The notes under the pieces are model-generated. The model was not told where the DNA came from. It saw only the letters and a program-made list of their open reading frames with translations, and did no database searches. A program made the position numbers and the translations under genes. Source: an uncultured Bacilli bacterium (GTDB taxonomy: Bacteria > Bacillota_I > Bacilli_A > RF39 > UBA660). Taken from it: 44,374 bases of DNA. Each line of letters opens with the position of its first letter. Position 1 is the stretch's first letter. Of this stretch, positions 1 to 8,983 are shown one piece after another. The stretch spans positions 1 to 44,374 of the forward strand of contig CAKONF010000007.1 of the NCBI GenBank assembly GCA_934097015.1, in the 5' to 3' direction.

Positions 1-74
1 GTCATTAATAGAATAGAACTTAATATTACAAATACTACTATTATTAGACTAATAATTAATTTCTTATTTTTCAT
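1..74 (-). CDS. Partial CDS, N-terminal membrane or signal segment only
   Basis: Only the first 24 codons lie in the window. They read MKNKK followed by an uninterrupted hydrophobic stretch (about residues 5-23), so the product starts with a signal peptide or transmembrane anchor. A good Shine-Dalgarno (GAGGT, minus strand, at 81-85) overlaps the stop codon of the upstream gene, implying translational coupling in the same minus-strand operon as the surface proteins. The function cannot be judged from this fragment. Confidence 0.6.
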   Translation of the reverse strand, partial: MKNKKLIISLIIVVFVILSSILLM

Positions 75-84
75 ATTATTACCT

Positions 85-519
85 CTATTCTATTTTATTT
101 ATTTTTCCTAAACTATAAATATTATCTCTTTTTAAAAGTAGACTCTTTTTATCAATACTATTTAATAAATTTTTAACCATTAAACTAAATTCTTCTTTAT
201 TATTATATATATTTACATCTTTATATTTTTTTTTATTCTTATCACTATTATTTATAAAATAATATATTGGTTTATTTAATTTTTTTACAGTCTTTAATTC
301 TATATTTAAAAACATATTAAAACAAGTTAAATCACATATTATAATATCACTTTGTTTATATAAATCTTTAATATATGTAGATTTATATTTATCTGTAAGA
401 GGTAATATTAAATAATAGTCATTCATTAATCTTTGTTTTAAAAGAGGTCTATATATTTCATTTATATAATCTATTTTATCACTATGCATTATATATACGT
501 TTAATTTATTCATATTCAT
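85..519 (-). CDS. Small hypothetical protein, deoxyribosyltransferase/TIR-like fold suspected
   Basis: This 144-residue soluble protein is not confidently recognised. It opens with a beta-strand (NVYIMHSD). In mid-protein it has a strand-turn-helix SDIIICDLTCFNMFLNIEL followed by KPIYYFI. That layout resembles nucleoside 2-deoxyribosyltransferase-like and TIR-like Rossmann proteins, where a 'D-x-x-(I/V)-x-(D/E)' strand is followed by 'GKP' before the next strand. The expected catalytic Glu context is not clear, so no activity is claimed. It starts 2 bp after the large surface protein at 522-2171 and ends on the Shine-Dalgarno of the next gene, so it belongs to the same transcription unit. Confidence 0.55.
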   Translation of the reverse strand: MNMNKLNVYIMHSDKIDYINEIYRPLLKQRLMNDYYLILPLTDKYKSTYIKDLYKQSDIIICDLTCFNMFLNIELKTVKKLNKPIYYFINNSDKNKKKYKDVNIYNNKEEFSLMVKNLLNSIDKKSLLLKRDNIYSLGKINKIE

Positions 520-521
520 CT

Positions 522-2171
522 TTATTTAACAACGTAAGCATTCGCCTTTGTTCCATCTCCACTTATTATTTCTACGTTAGGTAAAAGAGAAATTGAAGGA
601 CGTAAATATACCGATATATTATTCCCACCAGTTAAATATTGAAGACTACCACGAGTAGTTGTACCATTTACAATAAATATACAATCAGCTGTATTGTCGA
701 AATGTATAGGCGATAGAGTCCAAAAACTTAATTCTCGTTGGTTCATTAAATAATAATTTAAATTATTAACATAAACTTTTCCACCAGCATATACAACTTC
801 ATCTGCTGTTAGTGTTCCTATATACATATCAGTAATGGCATCTCCAAATTTTGTCATTATTGTTCCATTACATTTTAATGATGGTTCTTTTATTTCTTTT
901 CCACTTAAACGAACTTTTGCATCATAATAAAATGTTTTATTTTTTATTTGATTATCCAATATTTCAGTGCTTGTTAATGGTGTTGAATTATCATTAACAG
1001 TAGCGTATGCTTTATCACCTAAACACCAATCTCCTACTTTTAAATAATCATTAATATCTTTTTGATATATTGTACTTATCTTATCTTTAAGTGATTTACT
1101 ATTACCATTAGTTTGTTCTTGAAAATTTTTGAATGCATATGCCATTGATTTGCCATTATCCCAATCACTATTTAAATAATTCATAAAATTTATTTCACTT
1201 GAATTTTTTGTTCCGTCTGTTGCAGTGAATGTATTTGCAGCGTAATGGTTTAATCCGAAATGGCCAAGTTTTATTGTCCCACCTGTTTCTGTTGGTATAT
1301 CCCAATTTCCATCCATTGTTTCAGAACATTCTTCATCCTGATCTTCTAATATTAGTTTTACTGTTCCATCTCCAGCAATTCGTACTACTCTCCAACACAT
1401 TCCTGCAAAAGATACGTAATTATCTACTACATTTCCTCTATAATAATAACTGTCACCATAATCATCTTCTGCTACACTTAATGTTTTTTCTGATTCTGTA
1501 CTAATTTCCTCAGCAACTTTTGTAGTTCCACTATTATATGTTGTTCTTATTGTATCTTTTGCTGTACTTGCATTTTTCGCACTATTTATTAATACATTTC
1601 TTAATAAATCATCAAATATCGAATTAATTTCTATTTTACCTTTAAATGCTGCATTTTTTAAATTATTTTGATTTTCATTTGTTTCTTTTAACCACAAATA
1701 CAATCTTATTTTTTTTGTCTTTTCTTTTTCTATTGGATTATATTCTGTCAATTCTATTTCTGTACTATTTAAAGAGCTAAAGTCTCCTTCTTTTAACACT
1801 ACATTATTATCTGCATCTAATATTGTATATTTGAATTCACTTGTTTTTAAATTATCAGTGTATTCCATATCTACTAATTTTATTTTATACAATGCATCTG
1901 CATTGCTTTTAGTATTATCTATAGAAAATTCACTATAATCACTTGCTTTATAACTACTATACAGTTTCATATTAGCATTATTTATTCTATTTGAAACTGT
2001 AAATGATACATCTAATACTCCTGAGTTTACAACCACATCTTTGTTGCTACCACTTTTGTATTCTGTTTGTAATGATTGGTAGGCAAATGTTGTCATAAGC
2101 ATTAATGATATGACAACTATGCCTATTAGTGAAATGAAAAATAATTTTTGTTTATTTATTATATTAGACAT
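522..2171 (-). CDS. Cell-surface protein, closest window relative of the DGR target
   Basis: This 549-residue secreted or membrane-anchored protein starts with a positively charged tip and a hydrophobic segment ending in TTFAYQS, like SipW-dependent (camelysin/TasA-type) signal peptides. A beta-rich domain follows (about 35-190). A second domain begins DDYGDSYYYRGNVVDNYVSF and holds the block CWRVVRIAGDG. The C-terminus (W-x-LSP ... LRPSISL ... GDGTKANAYVVK) has the same frame as the DGR target at 29559-31505 and the two align along most of the second half. They diverge mainly between WTLSP and LRPSIS (about 603-719). No LPXTG motif is visible. The Shine-Dalgarno AAAGGAGG is well placed. The ligand is unknown; an exposed receptor or adhesin with a C-type-lectin-like (DUF6273-like) tip is inferred. 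Confidence 0.75.
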   Translation of the reverse strand: MSNIINKQKLFFISLIGIVVISLMLMTTFAYQSLQTEYKSGSNKDVVVNSGVLDVSFTVSNRINNANMKLYSSYKASDYSEFSIDNTKSNADALYKIKLVDMEYTDNLKTSEFKYTILDADNNVVLKEGDFSSLNSTEIELTEYNPIEKEKTKKIRLYLWLKETNENQNNLKNAAFKGKIEINSIFDDLLRNVLINSAKNASTAKDTIRTTYNSGTTKVAEEISTESEKTLSVAEDDYGDSYYYRGNVVDNYVSFAGMCWRVVRIAGDGTVKLILEDQDEECSETMDGNWDIPTETGGTIKLGHFGLNHYAANTFTATDGTKNSSEINFMNYLNSDWDNGKSMAYAFKNFQEQTNGNSKSLKDKISTIYQKDINDYLKVGDWCLGDKAYATVNDNSTPLTSTEILDNQIKNKTFYYDAKVRLSGKEIKEPSLKCNGTIMTKFGDAITDMYIGTLTADEVVYAGGKVYVNNLNYYLMNQRELSFWTLSPIHFDNTADCIFIVNGTTTRGSLQYLTGGNNISVYLRPSISLLPNVEIISGDGTKANAYVVK

Positions 2172-2190
2172 TTTTTTACCTCCTTTTAAA

Positions 2191-3945
2191 TTATTGAAGT
2201 TTTACTGTATAAGGATTTGAACTTGTTCCGTCTCCACTATTTAAAAGTACACTTGCTTTTAAATTAATAGCAGGGCGAGCATACGCACTAGTATATGCAA
2301 AATGAAATTGTTTCATAAGACCAGTAGCACAATAAAATAGATATCCATACGAATACAAATTAGTATAATAACTTGGAGACATAAGCCACCAATAAGAAGT
2401 TAAGTTTGAGTTATATAAATAATATGTTTTATTTTCTTGATTTGCTTTGTATCCACCTGCAAATGACACTTCATCTGCGGACAAAATTCCTATTGGATAT
2501 GTTAGATCATTATTTAATTTTACTCCTTTTATAGTTGTAGTGTTAGTATTATTAGTTGATGTAAACCTAGAATATGTATTATTTGCTCCTTTAGCGCATT
2601 CATATGTTGGTTTTGTTGTTGATATTTCTGTTGTTCCAGTACTATATTGTATTCTTTCTATTGATGAGTAATATGTTGTATTATTTCCATAACCTAAAGC
2701 AGTATTGTTTAAGCCTATTCCATTTGAAGCAAGAGTCTTATCATTACAAAATAATGTATCTGCAATATAATTTGTATTATTTGTATCTACTATATTTGTT
2801 TTATACCAATTTTCTAATGATGTTTTTATTGTACTACTAACAACATTTACGTGTGTTGCATCATATGGGGTTGAAGCCCATTTTCCTCCTGCTTGAACAC
2901 ATGCAGTTTCTGTTGTATTTGTTGTATCCACTTCAGCCGCTGTTCCGTCACCATTTAATTTTATACATTGATTTATATTAGTACCAGATTGTCCTGTCAT
3001 TCCATACATATATCCTATATATGCATTGTCATTAGAACTAGAATTAAATGCTGTTTGCATTACATTTCCACTTGAATCTTTAGCAACATCATCAAGTACA
3101 AGTCTAATACTTCCGTCACCATTTATTCTTACAATTCTCCAAGTTTTATTCGCAAATGAAACATAATTATCTATTACATTTCCTCTATAGTAATAGCTAG
3201 TTCCGTAATCATCTGGAGCGTTATTTAAAACTTTTTCAGTTTCTCCTGATATTGATGTAAATTCTGTCACTTCTGTTCCAAATGTTGTTCTTGTTGCATC
3301 ACTTGTTTTACTAGCATTTAAAGCACTATCAATTATTTGATATGATAAAGTGCCTTCATTGTATGGATTATTTAAATCCATTTCTCCTACAGCATAAATT
3401 TGTATTTTACCACCAAATTTTTTACCTTGATCTATACTTTGATCTTCAGTACTATTTATATAAGTTATTTTAAGTGCGTATGTATATGAATCATTTTGGT
3501 TAACTATTTTTTCATTTGCTTTTACTAAAGCTTTACTAGATGGATATATTGCATTTTCTACTAATACTTCACAATCACTTAAGTCACTAGTATCTATTGT
3601 ATTATTACCACTTTTTCTATATAGAGTATAAGTTATATCTTCTTTTCTTGAAAATCCATTATATACATCTGTTAAATATATAGAATATTTACCTGTAATA
3701 GTACCTATGTTTTTAACTGTAAATAGTTTTATATTTTCGTATCCTGGTTCTATTATTTCATCTACATTACTTGTAGTTAAGTCTGTAAATTCTAATTTAC
3801 TTTCACCAATAGAAACCTCTACACTTTTATTGCTACTATTTCCATGTATATTAACCATATAATAACCATAAGTAAAACCTATTAAGATTAATAATATTAA
3901 TATAATACCAGTTATGCTAATAATTATCTTAGTCTTCCTATTCAT
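2191..3945 (-). CDS. Cell-surface protein with lectin-like variable C-terminus (paralogue)
   Basis: This 584-residue protein has an N-terminal anchor ending in GFTYGYYM, the SipW-type signature also seen in its paralogues, then a beta-rich domain with an immunoglobulin-like feel (about 40-200). A central domain follows (DDYGTSYYYRGNVIDNYVSF, then WRIVRINGDG). The C-terminal module runs from YWWLMSP to YARPAINLK and ends GDGTSSNPYTVKLQ. It is a close subfamily mate of the partial protein at 42983-44374. The two are similar on both sides of the WWLM(S/T)P...RP(A/S)IN interval but unlike within it, where Tyr, Ser, Thr, Ala and Phe dominate. It lies 19 bp upstream of the next surface gene, so the two are probably co-transcribed. 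Binding partner unknown. Confidence 0.72.
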   Translation of the reverse strand: MNRKTKIIISITGIILILLILIGFTYGYYMVNIHGNSSNKSVEVSIGESKLEFTDLTTSNVDEIIEPGYENIKLFTVKNIGTITGKYSIYLTDVYNGFSRKEDITYTLYRKSGNNTIDTSDLSDCEVLVENAIYPSSKALVKANEKIVNQNDSYTYALKITYINSTEDQSIDQGKKFGGKIQIYAVGEMDLNNPYNEGTLSYQIIDSALNASKTSDATRTTFGTEVTEFTSISGETEKVLNNAPDDYGTSYYYRGNVIDNYVSFANKTWRIVRINGDGSIRLVLDDVAKDSSGNVMQTAFNSSSNDNAYIGYMYGMTGQSGTNINQCIKLNGDGTAAEVDTTNTTETACVQAGGKWASTPYDATHVNVVSSTIKTSLENWYKTNIVDTNNTNYIADTLFCNDKTLASNGIGLNNTALGYGNNTTYYSSIERIQYSTGTTEISTTKPTYECAKGANNTYSRFTSTNNTNTTTIKGVKLNNDLTYPIGILSADEVSFAGGYKANQENKTYYLYNSNLTSYWWLMSPSYYTNLYSYGYLFYCATGLMKQFHFAYTSAYARPAINLKASVLLNSGDGTSSNPYTVKLQ

Positions 3946-3970
3946 ATTATCACACTCTTACACTATAATA

Positions 3971-4000
3971 ATAGTATCATATTTTTTAATACCTCGTCAA
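3971..4000 (-). promoter_or_regulatory. Candidate sigma-A promoter for the surface-protein operon
   Basis: On the minus strand TTGACG (3995-4000) and TACTAT (3971-3976) are separated by 18 bp, about 25 bp upstream of the start codon at 3945. The near-consensus boxes make this the likely start of the 3.9-to-0 kb transcript. Confidence 0.5.
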
Positions 4001-4030
4001 TAAAGTTTAATTTATTTTTTATTAAAATGT

Positions 4031-4058
4031 AAAAAAAATGATATGTTTCAATCATTTT
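4031..4058 (-). terminator. Rho-independent terminator of the ABC exporter operon
   Basis: Minus-strand hairpin AAAATGAT / ATCATTTT (8 bp stem, 8 nt loop) followed by a run of T. It sits just past the stop codon of the exporter subunit at 4064. Confidence 0.75.
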
Positions 4059-4063
4059 ATATT

Positions 4064-6016
4064 TTAACTATTTTTAAATTGTGAATTGTATAAATCTGCG
4101 TAGAATCCATTTTTATTAATTAACTCATCATGAGTCCCTTGTTCTATTATATTTCCTTCATTCATAACCAGTATTATATCCGCGTTTTTTATAGTAGATA
4201 ATCTATGTGCTATTATGAATGATGTTCTTCCTTTTGTTAGTTTATCCATTGCATTTTGTACTAATTCTTCTGTTCTTGTATCAACATTACTTGTTGCTTC
4301 ATCTAGTATTAAGAATGGAGCATTTTTTATTAATCCACGAGTTATTGTTAATAGTTGTTTTTGTCCTCCACTAATTGAATCATTATCATTTATAGGAGAA
4401 TCAAATCCACCTGGTAAAGTTTTTATAAAATGATCTACTCCGACAACTTTACATGCATTTTCTATTTCTTCATCTGTAATATGTTTTTTGTTGTATTTTA
4501 AATTTTCTTTTATAGATCCATTAAATAACCATGTATCTTGTAAAACCATTATAAATAATTCATGTATATTTTCTCTTTTTAAATCATGAATACTTACTCC
4601 ATCAATTAAAATATCACCGTATGTTATCTCATAAAACTTCATTAATAAATTAACAAGTGTTGTTTTTCCTGCTCCTGTTGGTCCTACTATTGCTACTTTT
4701 TCACCAGGTTTAACTACTACATTAAAATCTTTGATTATTGTTTTATCTTTATCATATCCAAATTTTACATGTTTAAATTCTATTTTACCTTTTACATTAT
4801 TAACATCAAGTTTACCTTTTAAATCCTTTTCATCAGTCATTTCTTCTTCATCTAAGAATTCAAATACTCTTTCACTAGCTGCAGCAGTGGATTGTAAATT
4901 AGTCATCGCTTGTGCCATTTGAGATAATGGACTAGTAAACAATCTAACATATATCATAAATGCAACAATTATTCCAAATGATATTATTCCTTTAGATGTT
5001 AAAAGAGCGCCTACTATACATACAGCAACATATCCTAAATTTCCAACAAACATCATAATTGGTTGCATTAATCCAGAGTAAAAAGCACTTTTTCTATTTG
5101 AATCATATAATTTGCTATTCATTTTTTGAAATTCTTTTATTGAATCATTTTCTCCATTATATGCTTTTACTATATTATGTGCACTATATATTTCTTCTAT
5201 ATAACCATTTAATTCTCCTAATTCTTTTTGTCTTTTAACAAAATATTTTTGACTTCTCTTTAATATAATACCCATTATCATAAATCCAATTATACTAGAT
5301 ATTATTGCTGTAAATGCCATAATATAATTTGTTATAAACATCATTATTATAGAACCAATAAACAATGTTATACTACTAACTAAAGTAGATAAACTATTAT
5401 TCATATTTTGATTTATTGTATCTACATCATTTGTTATTCTAGATAAGATATCTCCATTCTCATGAGTATCAAAATATTTTAATGGTAATTTATTTATTTT
5501 CTTTGAAATATTAGTTCTTAATTTCTTTGAAAAATTATTTGATATTATAGTCATAATTATAGTTTCAATATAACTTAGTAATGCACTAATTATATATAAC
5601 GATCCTAATATAATAGATAATCTTTTTACTTTTTCTAATTTGATAGAAGGTTTTATTATATTATAAATAGGTTTGGGTAAGTTATCTAAATCTTCTAGTA
5701 ATTCATCTTGATTTTTATCTTTTGCATCTTTTAGAAATAAATTAAATTTTGTTTTATCTTCTATACTTATATTTTCATCTTGCATTATTTCTTTTATTTT
5801 TGTCTCAGTTATATTTGGTTTTATACCATCTGTAATTATATCTGTTAAATCTGATAATTTATTTGGAGATATTAATGCTAGTATAGCACTTGTCATTGCT
5901 AACACTAAAGCAACTATAAATGGATAACGCCATTTATCTAAACTTTTAAATAATCTTTTTATAGAAAGTGAAAAGTTTTCTGATTTTTCTGGAATGTTAT
6001 TCATATGTCTTGGCAT
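4064..6016 (-). CDS. ABC exporter subunit with consensus ATPase site
   Basis: This 650-residue type IV (B-family) ABC exporter half-transporter has an N-terminal membrane domain (about 35-390, with a long loop near residues 65-130) and a C-terminal nucleotide-binding domain. Walker A reads GPTGAGKTT, the signature is SGGQKQ, Walker B is LILDEATS with the catalytic Glu, and the H-loop His is in IIAHRLST. The start ATG overlaps the stop of the partner gene by one base (TAATG), so the two are translationally coupled and very probably form a heterodimer. Its intact Glu complements the degenerate site in the partner, as in LmrCD/BmrCD-type multidrug exporters. Substrate is not predictable; drug or peptide export is the usual role. 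Confidence 0.9.
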   Translation of the reverse strand: MPRHMNNIPEKSENFSLSIKRLFKSLDKWRYPFIVALVLAMTSAILALISPNKLSDLTDIITDGIKPNITETKIKEIMQDENISIEDKTKFNLFLKDAKDKNQDELLEDLDNLPKPIYNIIKPSIKLEKVKRLSIILGSLYIISALLSYIETIIMTIISNNFSKKLRTNISKKINKLPLKYFDTHENGDILSRITNDVDTINQNMNNSLSTLVSSITLFIGSIIMMFITNYIMAFTAIISSIIGFMIMGIILKRSQKYFVKRQKELGELNGYIEEIYSAHNIVKAYNGENDSIKEFQKMNSKLYDSNRKSAFYSGLMQPIMMFVGNLGYVAVCIVGALLTSKGIISFGIIVAFMIYVRLFTSPLSQMAQAMTNLQSTAAASERVFEFLDEEEMTDEKDLKGKLDVNNVKGKIEFKHVKFGYDKDKTIIKDFNVVVKPGEKVAIVGPTGAGKTTLVNLLMKFYEITYGDILIDGVSIHDLKRENIHELFIMVLQDTWLFNGSIKENLKYNKKHITDEEIENACKVVGVDHFIKTLPGGFDSPINDNDSISGGQKQLLTITRGLIKNAPFLILDEATSNVDTRTEELVQNAMDKLTKGRTSFIIAHRLSTIKNADIILVMNEGNIIEQGTHDELINKNGFYADLYNSQFKNS

Positions 6017-7764
6017 TATAGTTCCTCCTCTCTTAATTGAGATAATGCAATTTCTTTATATATTTTACATTTTTTTAATAATTCTTTGTGTGTACCTATT
6101 CCAACACATTCTCCTTTATCTAAAACAACTATTTTATCTGCATGCATAATAGTACCTATTCTTTGTGCTACTATCATACTTGTTGCATCTTTTGTATATT
6201 TTTTTAATTCTTTTCTTAAAATATAATCTGTTTTATAATCAAGTGCTGAGAATGAGTCATCAAATATATAAATTTCAGGATTTTTATATATTGCTCTTGC
6301 TATAGATAATCTTTGTTTTTGTCCTCCTGAAACATTAGTTCCTCCACGAGCAATATGCGAATCTATTTTCTTATCCATTTTAGATACAAAATCAGTTGCT
6401 TGTGCTACTTTAATTGCTTCTTCTATTTTATTTTTATCTTTCTTTTTGCCATTATCTCCATAACTAACATTAGATTTTACTGTACCTGTAAACATTACTG
6501 CTTTTTGTGATACATATCCTATTTTATTACGTAAGTCTTTTAGTTTATAATCTAATACATTAACTCCATCAAATAATATATCTCCATCTGTTGCATCATA
6601 AAATCTTGGAATTAAATTAATGAGAGTACTTTTACCACTTCCGGTAGAACCAATGAAAGCTATAGTTTCTCCTTTGTTAACTTTAAAACTAATATTTTTT
6701 AATAAATATTCATCTGCATCTGGATATTTAAATGATACATTTTTAAACTCAACTGTTCCTTTTAAATCAGTATTTATTTCTTTATCGCCATCTATTATAT
6801 CTATTTTTTCATCTAATACTTCATTTATTCTTTTTGCAGATACACGAGAACGTGGCAATATCATAAATACTAGTGCTAACATTAAAAATGACATTATTAC
6901 TTGTATAGCATAGCTACTAAATACAACCATATCGCTAAATAAAGTTATTTTATTTACCATATTAGCTTTATCTATTAAATATGCACCAATAAAATATATA
7001 CCTAGTGTTAATGAATTCATAACTATATTCATTACTGGCATTAGAATAGCAAATGCTTTTTGATTAAATAATTGTGTTTTTGTTAATTCATTATTTACTT
7101 TATTAAATCTATCTTGACTATACTTTTCTGCATTAAAAGCACGTATAACTCTTATTCCACTTAAATTTTCACTAATAACATTATTTACTTTATCTATTAA
7201 TTTTTGTACTAACTCAAATCTTGGGAACACAATAATTAAAAGTATTCCAATAGTTATTAATAGTATTACTACACCTACTCCAGTTAAAATACTCCATTCT
7301 ACACTTTTTCCAATTATTTTACTTATAGCCCATATAGCCATTATAGGAGCTTTTATAATCATTTGTAATCCCATAGAAATTAACATTTCTAATTGTGTTA
7401 TATCATTTGTTGTTCTAGTAATTAAACTACTAACATTATATTTTTTTACTAGAGCATTAGAAAATTTTAATACTTTACTAAAAATCTTATCTCTTAAATT
7501 AAATGAGAAATTAGCAGAAATAATACTTGCAAAGTATCCTACTACCATTGCACTTACTAAGCTTCCAAAAGCACATAATAACATATATGATCCTTTAATC
7601 AATATATCATTAAATTTACTTCCTTCACTTTGTATTAATCTAGTAATATCACTCATATAATCAGGTAATCTTAAATCTAAAAATACTTGAAATACAATAA
7701 ATACTATACAAAGTATTATATATAAAATATCTTTTTTGCTAAAATTTTTAAATAATTTAATCAT
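6016..7764 (-). CDS. ABC exporter subunit with degenerate Walker B
   Basis: This 582-residue partner half-transporter has six expected membrane helices in residues 1-310 and then a nucleotide-binding domain with Walker A GSTGSGKST and signature VSGGQKQR. Walker B reads IYIFDDSFSALD, so the catalytic Glu after the Walker B Asp is replaced by Asp. This is the known hallmark of the non-consensus subunit in heterodimeric exporters of the BmrC/LmrC type. Its start overlaps the 3' end of the MarR-type regulator gene by 8 bp and its stop overlaps the next subunit by one base, giving a tight three-gene operon. Confidence 0.9.
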   Translation of the reverse strand: MIKLFKNFSKKDILYIILCIVFIVFQVFLDLRLPDYMSDITRLIQSEGSKFNDILIKGSYMLLCAFGSLVSAMVVGYFASIISANFSFNLRDKIFSKVLKFSNALVKKYNVSSLITRTTNDITQLEMLISMGLQMIIKAPIMAIWAISKIIGKSVEWSILTGVGVVILLITIGILLIIVFPRFELVQKLIDKVNNVISENLSGIRVIRAFNAEKYSQDRFNKVNNELTKTQLFNQKAFAILMPVMNIVMNSLTLGIYFIGAYLIDKANMVNKITLFSDMVVFSSYAIQVIMSFLMLALVFMILPRSRVSAKRINEVLDEKIDIIDGDKEINTDLKGTVEFKNVSFKYPDADEYLLKNISFKVNKGETIAFIGSTGSGKSTLINLIPRFYDATDGDILFDGVNVLDYKLKDLRNKIGYVSQKAVMFTGTVKSNVSYGDNGKKKDKNKIEEAIKVAQATDFVSKMDKKIDSHIARGGTNVSGGQKQRLSIARAIYKNPEIYIFDDSFSALDYKTDYILRKELKKYTKDATSMIVAQRIGTIMHADKIVVLDKGECVGIGTHKELLKKCKIYKEIALSQLREEEL

Positions 7765-8206
7765 ATTTATCCTCTTTCCTATCTATAATATTATTACACA
7801 TTAACTTATATACTTCAATATACTTATTTAAATCATTACTCTTTATATTTTTAGTTATTAAATTTATATATTTTTTTTCTTCTTCTTTTAATTCTTCAAT
7901 AATTTTATTAGCAGAATTATTAATAATAATCTTTTGTTTTCTTTTATCTATTTTATCAGGTATTATACTAATTAGATTCTTATTTACTAATAAATTTAAT
8001 GATTTAGAAACATAAGCTTTAGAAACTTTAGATATATTAACTACATCTTTAGCATTAATTATATTAGGATTATTAGAAAAAATTAATAACATATCTGCCT
8101 CTTGAAAACTTATATTATGTTTTCTTGCAATTATACTAATTCTTTCATTATATTTAATAACTAATAATCTTGATAATTTAATAATATTAATTAATTCTTT
8201 ATTCAT
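7757..8206 (-). CDS. MarR-family transcriptional regulator of the exporter operon
   Basis: This 149-residue all-helical winged-helix protein has the MarR layout: an N-terminal dimerisation helix, a recognition region around KDVVNISKVSKAYVSKSLN, then a basic wing (PDKIDKRKQKIIINN) and C-terminal dimerisation helices. It is the first gene of the operon and overlaps the exporter gene. The perfect palindrome just upstream (8221-8238), placed immediately downstream of the -10 box, is the obvious autoregulatory operator. The likely model is release by the exported toxic compound. The ligand is unknown. Confidence 0.85.
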   Translation of the reverse strand: MNKELINIIKLSRLLVIKYNERISIIARKHNISFQEADMLLIFSNNPNIINAKDVVNISKVSKAYVSKSLNLLVNKNLISIIPDKIDKRKQKIIINNSANKIIEELKEEEKKYINLITKNIKSNDLNKYIEVYKLMCNNIIDRKEDKYD

Positions 8207-8220
8207 AATATCACCTAAAA

Positions 8221-8238
8221 TAGTTTACACGTAAACTA
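8221..8238 (-). promoter_or_regulatory. Perfect palindromic operator for the MarR regulator
   Basis: TAGTTTAC-AC-GTAAACTA is a perfect 8+2+8 inverted repeat. It lies between the -10 box (8248-8253) and the regulator start codon (8206), where a bound MarR dimer would block transcription. Binding by this regulator is inferred from position. Confidence 0.7.
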
Positions 8239-8247
8239 TATATTAGA

Positions 8248-8276
8248 ATTATACTTATATTTTTTTATAATGTCAA
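8248..8276 (-). promoter_or_regulatory. Consensus sigma-A promoter of the MarR-ABC operon
   Basis: On the minus strand TTGACA (8271-8276), a 17 bp spacer and TATAAT (8248-8253) are all exact consensus. Such a strong promoter fits a repressed operon. Confidence 0.85.
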
Positions 8277-8286
8277 TAATAATTTT

Positions 8287-8361
8287 AGGACGTTTAATTA
8301 TAATGTAAAATAAACGGGTCAACCAAAAATAATAAAAAGTTTAGGGGCAATTAAACGTCCT
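8287..8361. other. Unexplained structured element closed by a perfect 13 bp inverted repeat
   Basis: AGGACGTTTAATT (8287-8299) and AATTAAACGTCCT (8349-8361) are perfect reverse complements 49 bp apart. The inside holds a smaller GGGTCAACC hairpin-like piece and a GGGG run, unusually G/C-rich for this intergenic region. No T-run follows either arm directly, so it is not a plain terminator. It lies between the divergent MarR promoter and the TspO gene and could be a structured leader RNA or the remnant of a small mobile repeat. No known riboswitch class was recognised. Confidence 0.4.
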
Positions 8362-8480
8362 GGTTATATATCTTATACTATTTTTTTATTATTTGAAATA
8401 CCATTTCGTACCAAAAAATATTACAATATTCGACATATGTATAAAATATAAATTATTATATAAGATATAATGTGATTAAT

Positions 8481-8924
8481 ATGAATAATAAATCAAATAA
8501 ATTGTTTTATATTTTTTTACCTTTAATACTTGGTAGTATAATTGGCTTACTAGCTAATGATTATAGTTTTTATATGAAACTTTATAAACCTATTTTATCT
8601 CCTCCTAAAATATTATTTCCTATCGTTTGGTCTATTATATATATTTTAATGGGTATTAGCTACAAAATATATAGAGAAGAAAATAATTGTTTTAAACTTT
8701 ACTATATACAATTATTTGTTAATGTTATTTGGGTTATTATATTTTTTAAACTTAAACTTTTATTATTAAGTCTTTTATGGATAATATTATTAGATGTCTT
8801 AATTATCATGTTATTAATTAAATATTATAAAAAAAATAAATTATGTTTTTATTTAAATATACCTTATTTAATATGGAATTTATTTGCTACTTATTTAATG
8901 ATTGATATTTATTTATTAAATTAA
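8481..8924 (+). CDS. TspO/MBR family membrane protein
   Basis: This protein of about 147 residues has five predicted transmembrane helices and the TspO/MBR hallmarks: LSPPKILFPIVWSIIYILMG in the first loop/second helix, the QLFVNVIWVIIFF segment, and the C-terminal PYLIWNLFATYLM. TspO proteins bind porphyrins and related tetrapyrroles in the membrane and have regulatory or photo-oxidative roles; the physiological role in anaerobic Bacillota is unclear. I chose the ATG at 8481. A GTG three codons upstream (8472) is possible, and neither has a convincing Shine-Dalgarno. It is co-directional with the PBP gene that starts 59 bp later. Confidence 0.82.
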   Translation: MNNKSNKLFYIFLPLILGSIIGLLANDYSFYMKLYKPILSPPKILFPIVWSIIYILMGISYKIYREENNCFKLYYIQLFVNVIWVIIFFKLKLLLLSLLWIILLDVLIIMLLIKYYKKNKLCFYLNIPYLIWNLFATYLMIDIYLLN

Positions 8925-8983
8925 ACTTGCTTTGTTTAATTTTTTTTTATTTAATTTAATATTATTAATTAGGTGATTATATT

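Noticed and set aside
522..2171. Second VR copy in the surface protein at 522-2171
   Set aside because: Around the WxLSP end it keeps only scattered TR identity (for example AGGCGA then single matches), with changes at non-adenine positions. It is a diverged homologue, not a recent homing product.
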